NCBI RefSeq assembly: GCF_047345145.1
Contig: NZ_JBLFER010000002.1
Location: 496,001 to 560,000, forward strand
Reading direction: 5' to 3'
Length of the DNA stretch: 64,000 nucleotides
From: Maribacter_C sp047345145
GTDB taxonomy: Bacteria; Bacteroidota; Bacteroidia; Flavobacteriales; Flavobacteriaceae
The notes beneath the pieces were generated by a model. It had not been told where the DNA came from and made no database searches. It saw only the letters and a list, made by a program, of their open reading frames with translations. The position numbers and the translations under genes are program-made. Of this stretch, positions 18,084 to 27,344 are shown one piece after another (the first letter of the stretch is position 1; the number at the start of each line of letters is the position of its first letter).

Positions 18084-18261
18084 ATCTCAGCTAGTTTTGA
18101 AATTATTTTATAATAACTATTAATTCTTTTTGGTATGTTTTTAGAAATGTTAAAGAAAACTTTCGCCAAAAAATTTTCTTTATACTTTGGCCAAAGATTC
18201 GATATCATTGAGGTTAGGGAGTTATAAATTATGATTATATCATTTTCAATTTAAGTAATCC

Positions 18262-19563
18262 TTAGTCTTGAATTTGCACTTTCCTTCTAGTTATAAAATT
18301 AGAGAAAACAAAAACCACCAAGGCAGGTAACACCCATCCCATACTAAACTTACTTAAAGGAATATAACTTTGTACCCCAGCAATGACTTCCCCTAAACCG
18401 ACCGTTCCAAGAAAATCAGGAATACTAAATAGAATAGTTGTGATTACCACTGCTTTAAAAACTTTGGACGAAGCAAACTTCTCTGGGACAACATTCAATA
18501 AAATCAACACAATAGTAATAGGATAAATAATCATCAAAGCAGGAACGGCGATTACAATTATGGAATGAAAATCAAGCTGACCTACCAAAACCCCAATAGC
18601 AGATGCTAAGATTCCTGTGATGATATAAGCTTTTTGTGAGCCTTTGAATAGTCCCTTGAAATAATCTGCGGTGCCCGTCACGATTCCAACTGCTGTGGTA
18701 AAACAAGCTAGGGCGATTAGAATGCTCAGCACTTTGTTTCCGAAAGCACCCAAAGATGCCAGGCTAATTCCTCGAAGCAGATTTGCTCTTTGCATATCAC
18801 CACTAAGCGTGCTGTCTATTTCGATATCAGCTCCGAAGAAGGAACCTACTGAAATCAATCCCGCATATATTATGAGTAATCCTAGTCCAGCGATGAATCC
18901 TGATTTGCGTATGATGTCTTTTTTAGCCTCGAATGATTCATGTCCTTTTAAGTTTAACGAAATGATTACTACGGCTCCTACTACTACGGCTCCGATGGCA
19001 TCAAAGGTTTGATACCCTTCCAAAATACCGCTCACTACTGGAGCATCAAAAGTGGAGACGTTCATTAATCCATCCGAAGAAAATAATCCGATTCCGATGA
19101 CTCCGAAAAGCATGATTACTATAATTGGGGTTAAAAACTTGCCAATAAAACTCAATATTTTAGATCGGTTCAAAACAAAAAGAAGTACCAAAGCAAAATA
19201 GATGCTACTCGTTAATAGTGGACTTGTTCCGAAAGCAGGATGTATAGCAATCTCGTGTGTGGCAGATGCTGTTCTAGGAGAGGGTATAGTAATTGAAATC
19301 AGGTAAACTATGATGCAGTAGACGGTACTAAAGGCAGGCGATACTTTTTTTCCGAAGTCATACATGGTACCCTGAAGTCGGGCGTGGGCTAGAATTCCCA
19401 AAATTGGAATTACCACGGCCGTAATCATGAATCCAAAAGTTACCCAAAGCCAATCTTCTCCTGCGTTGTACCCTAAAAGAGGAGGTAATAATAGATTGCC
19501 TGCCCCGAAAAACAAGGAGAAAAGTGCAAAGGCAGTGACTAAAGTTTCTTTGTTTTTGAACAT
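18262..19563 (-). CDS. brnQ: Branched-chain amino acid:cation symporter
   Basis: This inner-membrane carrier of the LIVCS family has about 12 hydrophobic helices over 433 residues. The family start MFKNKETLVTAFALFSLFFGAGNLLLPP is clear, which sets the start at 19563 rather than the upstream in-frame codon at 19605. It imports leucine, isoleucine and valine with Na+ or H+. It is transcribed alone. The 349-bp region upstream carries repeated ATCGAA elements. Confidence 0.93.
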   Translation of the reverse strand: MFKNKETLVTAFALFSLFFGAGNLLLPPLLGYNAGEDWLWVTFGFMITAVVIPILGILAHARLQGTMYDFGKKVSPAFSTVYCIIVYLISITIPSPRTASATHEIAIHPAFGTSPLLTSSIYFALVLLFVLNRSKILSFIGKFLTPIIVIMLFGVIGIGLFSSDGLMNVSTFDAPVVSGILEGYQTFDAIGAVVVGAVVIISLNLKGHESFEAKKDIIRKSGFIAGLGLLIIYAGLISVGSFFGADIEIDSTLSGDMQRANLLRGISLASLGAFGNKVLSILIALACFTTAVGIVTGTADYFKGLFKGSQKAYIITGILASAIGVLVGQLDFHSIIVIAVPALMIIYPITIVLILLNVVPEKFASSKVFKAVVITTILFSIPDFLGTVGLGEVIAGVQSYIPLSKFSMGWVLPALVVFVFSNFITRRKVQIQD

Positions 19564-19912
19564 GAATTTTTGAATTGGAGAGAAAGATATGAAAATTGAA
19601 AGCAATATGTTTTTGCAAGTTTCTTATTAGAAAAGTACTGAAAGGCCTTTTTTAAAAATGAACATATTTGAAACTGTGATAGTTAGTTCATCGATTTAAA
19701 ATGTTAGTTGCTTGTCGTTCAAAAAACTCCGTTTATCGAAAAAAATGTAGTTCATCGAAAATATGATGAGAATCAACTTCGATGCCCAATAAAAATCTGA
19801 ATGCGTACGTTCTTTAATTCTAGGTGTCTTGACAAACACTTAGGAATGACCCAAATTTTTAGATCAACATTTTCTAGTCCCAAACTTGATTATGTTTCTT
19901 AAACCTACAGAC
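19564..19912. promoter_or_regulatory. Divergent intergenic region with GTTyATCGA direct repeats
   Basis: This 349-bp gap between brnQ and the zinc ribbon gene has no gene. GTTCATCGA at 19686-19694, GTTTATCGA at 19731-19739 and GTTCATCGA at 19750-19758 are direct repeats; the last two are 19 bp apart. GTTTAT and GTTCAT fit the core of the published LytTR box consensus (GTTN[AG][TG]). It is therefore a candidate regulator binding region, with the regulator unknown. No clear -7 box was found. Confidence 0.35.
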
Positions 19913-20131
19913 ATGAAAAAAGTATTTTGCAACATTTTCGGACACCATTACTCTGTCTCCAAAAAAGTTACACTGCACATCAAAGAGTACAAATGTATTC
20001 ATTGTGGTAAAGAAGTTACCACCGATGTAAGTGGCAACTTATCAAATTTAACTCCTGAATTACAGGATATCAATAAAACTCTAGAAGTTATATATCAAAA
20101 AAGACATAGAGCGGCAGAACATGCAGCTTAA
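19913..20131 (+). CDS. Small zinc-ribbon-like protein
   Basis: This 72-residue protein starts at ATG 19913 (the upstream codon at 19886 is TTG). It has CNIFGHHYSVS near the start and KCIHCGKE in the middle, giving possible Cys/His and CxxC zinc ligands. The layout resembles small DUF1660-like proteins that begin with a C-x-GH motif. The C-terminal third is a charged helix. It stands alone, with a strong hairpin starting at its stop codon. Function unknown. Confidence 0.7.
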   Translation: MKKVFCNIFGHHYSVSKKVTLHIKEYKCIHCGKEVTTDVSGNLSNLTPELQDINKTLEVIYQKRHRAAEHAA

Positions 20132-20336
20132 TGCTGAAATGTTTTCAGCATCTACTATGCTTTGGCAAACGAATTTCGTTGCATAACGAAATTCAACTCT
20201 TATTCCTGGAAATCAAGTAAACTCCACTACTCTTACCTGTCGTTCGCCCCACAACAGCTTAGAAAGGATTCGCTTGACTTTCCGGGAATTTTTTTAATGA
20301 AGCCCTTTTTTCAAACCCAATAGGGTTTGAAAAAAG
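20131..20336. repeat. Cluster of four inverted repeats in a convergent gap
   Basis: Four stem-forming inverted repeats fall within 206 bp. ATGCTGAAA-TGT-TTTCAGCAT is at 20131-20151. GAATTTCGTT-GCAT-AACGAAATTC is at 20171-20194. A long imperfect stem joins 20205-20225 with 20266-20286. CTTTTTTCAAACCC-AATA-GGGTTTGAAAAAAG is at 20305-20336 with perfect 14-bp arms. The first may terminate the zinc ribbon transcript. The last has its T run before and A run after the stem, so it is not a standard terminator. No gene is present. Confidence 0.65.
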
Positions 20337-20397
20337 TTGGTTGAATTAACCTTGAAGAATGTTGGCGTCTTTTCTCGAATTGTTTACAAATAGTAAT

Positions 20398-21447
20398 CTA
20401 GGGTTGTTTTCCACTTAACTCAAAATTCGAAATCATTTTATCGATGATCTCATTTAATGCCTTATCAGGTAGATCATGCCCCATATTTTTTACCCACAAG
20501 CTATCTGTATTTGAAATCATTCTCGCCATTTTTTTACCATGCGAAACTGGCATTACTGGATCTTCGATGCCATGAATTACCAAAATAGGAACAGAAAGTT
20601 CTTGAAGTCCTTTTATTCGTGAAGTAGAATTTAAAATTGCTTCATAGTGATGTCTTGCAGATAGCAATTTGTACCCATCTCTTTTTTTCAAATTGTAAAG
20701 TGATGTTTCTGCCATTGACTTGACATCAATATTACCATCGGCTTCACCCATCAGAATTTTTTTTTGAACAATTTGTCTTTTGATTTGGCCTTTTTTACTC
20801 CCAAAAAAGCCATGTTTTAAAATTGATCCGATCATCTTTGGTACAATTTCGTTTGACATCGGCGGCAGTTCAGAATCTAGAACATTTGCTGAAGACATTA
20901 TTGAAGTTAAACTGGCTGTTCTTTCAGGATTTTCTATTGCGACAATTTGAGCGATCATTCCTCCCATAGAAGCGCCTACAATATGTGTTTTTTCAATTTG
21001 AAGCACATCTAAAATAGCCACAACATCATCTGCCATATCATTTAGGGAATAGGCTTTTCTCTTTTTCCATTTTTCTTGGGATGTAGATAAACCTGTGCCG
21101 CGATGGTCGTAGCGAATGACTTGATAACCTTCTTCAACTAAACCGGAAACAAATTTGGGAGGCCAAGTCAGCGCATCATTTCCATTTCCCATAATAAGAA
21201 TTATAGAACCTTTGGATTGACCTTTGGGTGGAATATTTTCATACCATATTTGATGTTCACCCGAAGTAGCGAAACCAGTTTTACCTTCTATGATTTCTGG
21301 AATAGGTGCCTTTACGACTTCTCTAATAATCTGTTTTTCTTCTTTGGATAATTTGGGGACTGATGCACAAGCGTAAATCAAAGCAGCGCTTACAATTGAA
21401 AGTAAACTGAGACCTGAAATTCGAAATATTTTTACAAAAATTTTCAT
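20398..21447 (-). CDS. Alpha/beta hydrolase, lipoprotein
   Basis: The 349-residue protein has a hydrophobic N-terminus ending in IYACAS (Cys27), a probable lipobox, and an alpha/beta hydrolase domain from about residue 60. The nucleophile elbow GASMGG gives Ser160. The acid is probably in HGIEDPVMP and the histidine in NMGHDLPD. RYDHRGTGLS is the usual oxyanion-side motif. It is therefore an envelope-facing esterase or lipase-like enzyme of unknown substrate. It is 47 bp downstream of thiL in the same direction. Confidence 0.88.
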   Translation of the reverse strand: MKIFVKIFRISGLSLLSIVSAALIYACASVPKLSKEEKQIIREVVKAPIPEIIEGKTGFATSGEHQIWYENIPPKGQSKGSIILIMGNGNDALTWPPKFVSGLVEEGYQVIRYDHRGTGLSTSQEKWKKRKAYSLNDMADDVVAILDVLQIEKTHIVGASMGGMIAQIVAIENPERTASLTSIMSSANVLDSELPPMSNEIVPKMIGSILKHGFFGSKKGQIKRQIVQKKILMGEADGNIDVKSMAETSLYNLKKRDGYKLLSARHHYEAILNSTSRIKGLQELSVPILVIHGIEDPVMPVSHGKKMARMISNTDSLWVKNMGHDLPDKALNEIIDKMISNFELSGKQP

Positions 21448-21494
21448 TAGCTGCTAGACAAAATTTTAAATTTCGTCGGAATGGTCTGAAAAAC

Positions 21495-22541
21495 TTACGA
21501 TTGGAAAGAATTCCAGCCCTGAGCGGTCAATGGAATTTTGGTATTCCCGCGAGTAATCAAATGAGATCCTTCAGAAGCATCGGTCATATGACCAATAATA
21601 GATAAGTTTGGGTTCCCTTTAATCTTATCAAAATCCTTTTGATCCACCGTAAAGAGTAATTCATAATCTTCCCCTCCGCTTAGTGCGACCATTGTGCTGT
21701 CAATTTTGAATTCTTCGCAGGAGGAGATCACTGTAGGATCTAAAGGAATTTTGTCTTCGTACAAATTACACCCTACTTCACTGTTTTTACATAGATGCAA
21801 AATTTCAGATGATAGTCCGTCACTAATATCAATCATTGAAGTAGGTTGAACTCCCAAGACCTGTAAAAGTCCTGAAATATCTTTTCTGGCTTCTGGTTTT
21901 AATTGGCGCTCCACTATATACGAGTAAGGTTCCAAATCAGGTTGACTGTTCGGATTGACTTTAAAAACCTCTTTCTCACGTTCTAAAACTTGAAGACCCA
22001 TATAAGCTCCACCCAGATCGCCACTTACAACCAACAAATCATTTGGTTTAGCGCCTGAACGATAAATAATGTTACTCTCATCTGCTTTACCTATGGCGGT
22101 TATACTTATTAGTAATCCTGTTGTTGATGAGGTAGTATCTCCGCCAATTAAATCTACCTTATGATTTTTACAGGCTAAGGTTATTCCATCATAGAGCGCT
22201 TCAATAGCTTCCAAAGGAAAACGATTTGAAACCGCAATTGAAACTGTGATCTGAGTGGCCCTTGCATTCATCGCGTAGATGTCAGAAAGATTGACCATTA
22301 CCGCTTTATAACCTAAATGCTTTAGAGGCATGTAGCTCAGATCGAAATGCACACCTTCTACAAGTAAATCTGTCGAAATTAAAGTTTTTTGGTTTTGAAA
22401 GTCGAGCACAGCGGCATCATCTCCAATACCTTTTTCGGTAGATTTTTGATGGACAGGAAGATTTTTGGTAAGATGTTCAATCAATCCAAATTCTCCTAAT
22501 TTTTCTAAAGATGTGCGTTCTTGATTTTTGTCTTCCAGCAT
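21495..22541 (-). CDS. thiL: Thiamine-monophosphate kinase
   Basis: The 348-residue enzyme phosphorylates thiamine monophosphate to the active cofactor thiamine diphosphate. Family motifs are GIGDDAAVLD, STDLLVEGVHFDL, LIGGDTTSS, VVSGDLGGAYMGL and IDISDGLSSE, the Mg/ATP-binding aspartates of the PurM/ThiL fold. No other thiamine gene or TPP riboswitch is seen nearby. A minus-strand TACTTTTG -7 box at 22553-22546 lies just before the ATG. Confidence 0.95.
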   Translation of the reverse strand: MLEDKNQERTSLEKLGEFGLIEHLTKNLPVHQKSTEKGIGDDAAVLDFQNQKTLISTDLLVEGVHFDLSYMPLKHLGYKAVMVNLSDIYAMNARATQITVSIAVSNRFPLEAIEALYDGITLACKNHKVDLIGGDTTSSTTGLLISITAIGKADESNIIYRSGAKPNDLLVVSGDLGGAYMGLQVLEREKEVFKVNPNSQPDLEPYSYIVERQLKPEARKDISGLLQVLGVQPTSMIDISDGLSSEILHLCKNSEVGCNLYEDKIPLDPTVISSCEEFKIDSTMVALSGGEDYELLFTVDQKDFDKIKGNPNLSIIGHMTDASEGSHLITRGNTKIPLTAQGWNSFQS

Positions 22542-22690
22542 GGTGCAAAAGTAAAAGTAATAAGGCTAGTAACCATAAATTTCGAATCTTTTGTAGGGTT
22601 AATCGAATTTAAACTGTTGTAGTTATAGAAAGTGAATTTACGGGCCAAATTTTATATGCATTATCTTTACAGCTCTAAATAAAAATTACA

Positions 22691-23953
22691 ATGCAAAAAT
22701 CTATTTTCTTAGCTCTAGTTTTTCTATTAGTTTTTGGATGTTCAGGTGACAATGGCCTAGAGATACCAGAAATTTCTGAAACCCCAGAAGAGGAATCAAA
22801 TAATCCTGATGAAAATGGAGATACTGTTACAATAGTAACTCCTTGTGAAAATGGCATGGCAGGAGTTTATCCATGTAACGGCTACGATTTAATTGGAAGC
22901 ATTGGACTTAACAATTTAGGAGCCGAGTCAGCTAATGATAGTTGGGGTTGGACCGATTCAACAACAGGTAAGGAATATGCCATTATAGGATTGGATAATG
23001 GCACCGCCTTTGTTGATATTTCAGACGAAGGAAATCTTATTTATTTAGGAAAACTAAATACAGCTACTGAAGCGAGTCCATGGCATGATATTAAAGTTTA
23101 CAAAGATCACGCATTTATTGTTTCGGAAGCTCGCGGCCATGGTATGCAGGTTTTTGATCTTACCAAATTGAGAAATGTTAGCAATCCACCCACTACATTC
23201 GACGCTGATGCTAGGTATGCATTTTTTGGAAACGCTCATAACATTGTTATCAATGAAGAAACGGGTTTTGCATATGTGGTTGGAACGGCTCGAGACGATG
23301 CTTTTCGCGGTGGAGCACATTTTGTTAATATTCAAGACCCTAAAAATCCAATACCTGCTGGTGGATATGCTGAAAATGGATATTCTCACGATGCACAGGT
23401 TGTTACCTATGATGGGCCCGATACAGATTATACGGGTAAAGAGATTTACATTGGGGCAAATGAAGATGTTGTTATAATTGCAGATGTCACTGATAAAGAA
23501 AACCCTAAGAATATTTCTAGTGTAATCTACCCCAATATAGAGTATACACATCAAGGATGGTTTACCGAAGATCAGCGGTATTTTATTTTAGGAGATGAAT
23601 TGGATGAGGTTGAGAAGGGGTTTCAATCACGTACGCTGTTTTTTGATTTTTCAGATTTAGATAATCCAATTTTACATACTACTTATTTAGGAACCACGAG
23701 TGCAATTGATCATAATGGTTATGTAAAAGGAGATGAGTACTTTTTAGCAAATTATACAGCAGGAGTACGTGTTTTAGATATTTCAGGAGTAGCGAATAAA
23801 ACCATAATTGAGTCTGGTTTTTTCGATACCTATCCTAATTCGAACAATGCTCGATTTTCAGGTGTTTGGAGTGTTTACCCTTATTTTGAAAGCGGGAAAA
23901 TTGTGGTGAGTGATATTGATTCAGGCTTGTTTATTATTAGAAAATCAAATTAA
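22691..23953 (+). CDS. Choice-of-anchor B family lipoprotein (LVIVD-repeat propeller)
   Basis: The 420-residue protein has a lipobox (LLVFGCSG, Cys17), an acidic linker (residues 22-50), and repeats of the LVIVD type such as AFVDISDEGNLIYLGKL, VFDLTKLRNVSNPP and VLDISGVANKTI. They predict a beta-propeller. The HNIVINEETGFAYVVG and GYSHDAQVV segments are typical of the choice-of-anchor B family found in marine Bacteroidota. Surface-exposed with unknown ligand. Only 2 bp separate it from the next lipoprotein gene. Confidence 0.85.
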   Translation: MQKSIFLALVFLLVFGCSGDNGLEIPEISETPEEESNNPDENGDTVTIVTPCENGMAGVYPCNGYDLIGSIGLNNLGAESANDSWGWTDSTTGKEYAIIGLDNGTAFVDISDEGNLIYLGKLNTATEASPWHDIKVYKDHAFIVSEARGHGMQVFDLTKLRNVSNPPTTFDADARYAFFGNAHNIVINEETGFAYVVGTARDDAFRGGAHFVNIQDPKNPIPAGGYAENGYSHDAQVVTYDGPDTDYTGKEIYIGANEDVVIIADVTDKENPKNISSVIYPNIEYTHQGWFTEDQRYFILGDELDEVEKGFQSRTLFFDFSDLDNPILHTTYLGTTSAIDHNGYVKGDEYFLANYTAGVRVLDISGVANKTIIESGFFDTYPNSNNARFSGVWSVYPYFESGKIVVSDIDSGLFIIRKSN

Positions 23954-23955
23954 GA

Positions 23956-25302
23956 TTGAAGAAAGTTATATGCATATTCATTTTATTTTTTGCCTTTGGC
24001 TGCACTAAAGATTCAGATGTTGAGGGAGCAGGAGAAATCCAGAAAACAACATTTTTAGGGGAAGTAGATTGGATACAAAGCTTTGGAGGTACAGAAGAAG
24101 ATACGGCTAGAGCTATTATTTCTACTACTGATGGAGGTTATGCCGTTTTAGGTTTTTCAAATAGTACAGATGGTGATTTGGATGGAAAAACCACTGCGGT
24201 TAACGACTATTGGCTTTTAAAATTAGATGCTTCAGGAAATCTACAATGGAGTAAAACCTACGGCGGAAGCAAAGATGATCGTGGACAAAGTTTGGTGCAA
24301 ACCAAAGATGGTGGATTTGCACTAACCGGTTACGCAATGAGTAGTGATGGTGATGGAAGCGTTAATAAGGGGTTTCATGATAATTGGATTATAAAGCTAG
24401 ATTCCGCAGGAAACGTCGAATGGGAAAAGAGCTTTGGCTTCTCAGGTCACGATCATTCCTATGACCTTTTAGAAACAGAAGACGGGGGATTATTTTTTGT
24501 TGGATTTTTAGACATTACTTCCGCAAGAGCAGATGGAAATACTGAAAAAAGGAATTCACTCACAGCTCATGGCGTAGGAGAGTTTTGGGGCACTAAAATA
24601 GATGCAAAGGCTAATCTGGAATGGAGAGGATATTTTGGCGGATCAAATAACGACCGTGCTCATTCTGTGGTCAGGGCAGATGATGGAGGTTATGTAATGG
24701 CTGGATTTACTGAAAGCAGTGATTTTGATATTGAAAATTCCAGAGGCAGTTATGACTTCTGGGCAGTGAAAGTAGATGATAAGGGCAATTTAGTTTGGGA
24801 AGGCTCTTTTGGAGGAACTGGTATAGAAAGAGCACAAGATATTTCTAAAACAGATGATGGAGGATATGTCATCACTGGAAATACCTTTAGTATTGACACA
24901 GATGTTTCCTCAAACAATGGCGCATCAGACATTTGGTTAATTAAGATTGATGCAAATGGTAAAAAAGTTTGGGATAAAAGTTACGGTGGTGCTGAATTTG
25001 AAGATAGTCAAAGTGTGACACTGAGTAAAGATGGCGGTTTTATCATTGCTGGAAATTCCAAAAGCACAAACAATGACTTGAATGCGAATGCTGGCGAAAA
25101 TGATATTTGGCTTGTAAAGACAGACTCGAATGGCAATTTAGAATGGCAAAAAACATTTGGAGGTACTGGTCTAGATTTTGGCTTTGATGCTTTGGAAACC
25201 GAAGATGGAAGCATTGTCTTGGTAGGAGAAACCTCGAGTGAAGATTTTCCAAATCTACAGAATAAAGGAAAATCAGATGCTGTTATAATCAAGATTAAAT
25301 AA
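23956..25302 (+). CDS. Beta-propeller lipoprotein with eight GG-D repeats (TTG start)
   Basis: The 448-residue protein begins at a TTG codon. MKKVICIFILFFAFGC is an intact lipoprotein signal and no ATG precedes it in frame. The mature part has about eight repeats of roughly 52 residues with the pattern SFGGT-x-x-D-x-A-x-x-x-x-x-T-x-DGGY and IKLD-x-x-GN-x-x-W. This is a seven- or eight-bladed propeller of a type common in Flavobacteriaceae. It starts 2 bp after the preceding lipoprotein and is translationally coupled to it. Confidence 0.85.
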   Translation: MKKVICIFILFFAFGCTKDSDVEGAGEIQKTTFLGEVDWIQSFGGTEEDTARAIISTTDGGYAVLGFSNSTDGDLDGKTTAVNDYWLLKLDASGNLQWSKTYGGSKDDRGQSLVQTKDGGFALTGYAMSSDGDGSVNKGFHDNWIIKLDSAGNVEWEKSFGFSGHDHSYDLLETEDGGLFFVGFLDITSARADGNTEKRNSLTAHGVGEFWGTKIDAKANLEWRGYFGGSNNDRAHSVVRADDGGYVMAGFTESSDFDIENSRGSYDFWAVKVDDKGNLVWEGSFGGTGIERAQDISKTDDGGYVITGNTFSIDTDVSSNNGASDIWLIKIDANGKKVWDKSYGGAEFEDSQSVTLSKDGGFIIAGNSKSTNNDLNANAGENDIWLVKTDSNGNLEWQKTFGGTGLDFGFDALETEDGSIVLVGETSSEDFPNLQNKGKSDAVIIKIK

Positions 25303-25451
25303 CAAATTTAGCACCTTATTTATGCTCAATGTCATCCAGAGTGAAGTATTAGAGCCAATTGCTAATTTGTAAAACCTCAGGATCACTTTTCTGCGATTTC
25401 CTTCATAGAAAACTCCTATTTCAACATACGTTATAATAATGTTAGGAACTC

Positions 25452-25481
25452 TTGTAAAAAGAGACTTATAGCCTATATTTG
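25452..25481 (+). promoter_or_regulatory. suf promoter (TTG-N19-TATATTTG)
   Basis: TTG at 25452-25454, a 19-base spacer and TATATTTG at 25474-25481 match the Bacteroidota promoter consensus exactly. The sufA ATG is 51 bases further. No IscR- or SufR-like gene is nearby. Confidence 0.75.
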
Positions 25482-25532
25482 TAAACTATTTAGAATCATA
25501 CCAAATAAATTTTGGTAGTAAGCAAAAATATT

Positions 25533-25862
25533 ATGATTCAAGTATCAGAAAAAGCCAAACAAAAAGTCATCAACTTGATGACAGAAGAAGGTTTTGACGC
25601 TTCAACTGACTATGTTCGGGTAGGAGTAAAAAGTGGAGGCTGTAGCGGCTTATCTTACGAATTAGATTTTGATAATAAGACAGGAGAAACAGATAAGGTT
25701 TTTGAAGACAACGATGTTCGTATTATCGTTGATAAAAAAAGCTTTTTGTATTTAGTCGGAACAGTCCTGGAATATTCAGGCGGTTTGAATGGAAAAGGGT
25801 TCGTATTTAACAATCCTAATGCACAGCGCACTTGCGGTTGTGGCGAAAGTTTTTCACTTTAA
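25533..25862 (+). CDS. sufA: A-type iron-sulfur carrier (HesB/IscA family)
   Basis: The 109-residue protein starts at ATG 25533; the in-frame codon at 25512 is TTG. Three conserved cysteines hold the cluster: Cys37 in SGGCSG, and Cys101 and Cys103 in TCGCGESF near the C-terminus. A-type carriers accept Fe-S clusters from the SufBCD scaffold and pass them to apoproteins. It is the first gene of the SUF locus, 16 bp before sufB. Symbol by context; ErpA-like function is also possible. Confidence 0.92.
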   Translation: MIQVSEKAKQKVINLMTEEGFDASTDYVRVGVKSGGCSGLSYELDFDNKTGETDKVFEDNDVRIIVDKKSFLYLVGTVLEYSGGLNGKGFVFNNPNAQRTCGCGESFSL

Positions 25863-25878
25863 TTTGACACACTAGAGA

Positions 25879-27324
25879 ATGGCGTATACTGAAGAGGAAT
25901 TAAAGAAAGAACTAGAAACCAAAGAATATGAGTATGGTTTCTATACAGATATTGAGTCAGACACTTTCCCAAAGGGATTGAATGAAGACATTGTTCGTGC
26001 GATTTCAAAAAAGAAGGACGAACCTGAATGGATGACTGATTGGCGCTTGGAAGCTTTTCGCATTTGGGAAAAGATGGAAGAACCAGAATGGGCCAATGTG
26101 CATTATGAAAAACCAGACTTTCAAGCCATAAGTTACTATTCAGCTCCCAAAGCAGCTGACCCTAATAAATCATTGGAAGATGTAGATCCAGATTTATTAG
26201 AGATGTATCGCAAACTGGGGATTTCAGTTGATGAGCAAAAGAAACTCCAAAATGTCGCTGTTGATATTGTAGTAGATTCTGTTTCTGTAGCTACAACGTT
26301 CAAAAAGACTTTAGCAGAAAAAGGAATAATCTTTATGCCAATTTCGGAAGCGATTCAAGAGCATCCTGAGTTGGTAAAAAAATATATGGGTACGGTTGTT
26401 CCAAAAACGGATAACTTTTACGCGGCGCTGAATTCGGCTGTATTTACTGACGGTTCTTTCTGTTATATTCCGAAAGGAGTAAGATGTCCTATGGAATTGT
26501 CAACTTATTTTAGAATCAATGAAGGCGGTACGGGTCAGTTCGAGCGAACATTGGTAATTGCTGATGAGAGCAGTTATGTAAGTTATTTGGAAGGATGCAC
26601 TGCACCGTCTCGAGATGAAAATCAACTACACGCGGCCGTTGTTGAACTTATTGCATTGGATGATGCTGAAATAAAATACTCAACGGTACAAAATTGGTAT
26701 CCCGGTAATGCAGAAGGAAAAGGTGGAGTGTACAACTTCGTTACTAAAAGAGGTATCTGTGAGAAAAACGCTAAAATATCTTGGACGCAAGTTGAAACGG
26801 GTTCAGCAGTAACTTGGAAATATCCTTCCTGTATCCTTAAAGGAAACAACTCAGTAGGAGAGTTTTATTCTATAGCGGTAACGAATAATTTCCAACAAGC
26901 GGATACTGGAACTAAAATGGTCCATTTAGGAAAGAATACGAGGAGTACCATTATTTCCAAAGGAATATCTGCAGGAAAATCTCAGAATAGTTATAGAGGA
27001 TTGGTTCAAATTGGATCCAGAGCAGAAAATGCCCGAAACTTTTCGCAATGTGATTCTCTTTTGATGGGTAATGAATGTGGAGCGCATACTTTTCCGTATA
27101 TCGAAGCGAAAAACAAATCGGCTCAAATAGAACACGAGGCAACAACTAGTAAAATTGGGGAAGACCAGATTTTCTATTGTAACCAGCGAGGAATCGATAC
27201 TGAAAAAGCAATTGCTCTAATCGTGAACGGATTCAGCAAAGAAGTCTTGAATAAACTTCCGATGGAGTTCGCAGTTGAAGCGCAGAAACTTCTTGAAATA
27301 AGTTTAGAGGGTTCAGTAGGTTAA
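25879..27324 (+). CDS. sufB: Fe-S cluster assembly scaffold SufB
   Basis: The 481-residue SufB forms the SufBCD scaffold with SufC and SufD, on which clusters are built from SufS/SufE sulfur. The characteristic central beta-helix core is visible (SAVFTDGSFCYIPKGVRCP, VSYLEGCTAP, QVETGSAVTWKYPSCIL). The C-terminal RGI-D-x-EKAIALIVNGF motif binds SufC. Length and sequence are normal for the family. Confidence 0.97.
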   Translation: MAYTEEELKKELETKEYEYGFYTDIESDTFPKGLNEDIVRAISKKKDEPEWMTDWRLEAFRIWEKMEEPEWANVHYEKPDFQAISYYSAPKAADPNKSLEDVDPDLLEMYRKLGISVDEQKKLQNVAVDIVVDSVSVATTFKKTLAEKGIIFMPISEAIQEHPELVKKYMGTVVPKTDNFYAALNSAVFTDGSFCYIPKGVRCPMELSTYFRINEGGTGQFERTLVIADESSYVSYLEGCTAPSRDENQLHAAVVELIALDDAEIKYSTVQNWYPGNAEGKGGVYNFVTKRGICEKNAKISWTQVETGSAVTWKYPSCILKGNNSVGEFYSIAVTNNFQQADTGTKMVHLGKNTRSTIISKGISAGKSQNSYRGLVQIGSRAENARNFSQCDSLLMGNECGAHTFPYIEAKNKSAQIEHEATTSKIGEDQIFYCNQRGIDTEKAIALIVNGFSKEVLNKLPMEFAVEAQKLLEISLEGSVG

Positions 27325-27344
27325 TTGAAAATGAAAAATTGAAA

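Noticed and set aside
23054..23554. 166-codon minus-strand frame inside the choice-of-anchor B gene
   Set aside because: Antisense shadow of a well-supported lipoprotein gene, with unusual residue composition rich in Ile, Asn and Cys.
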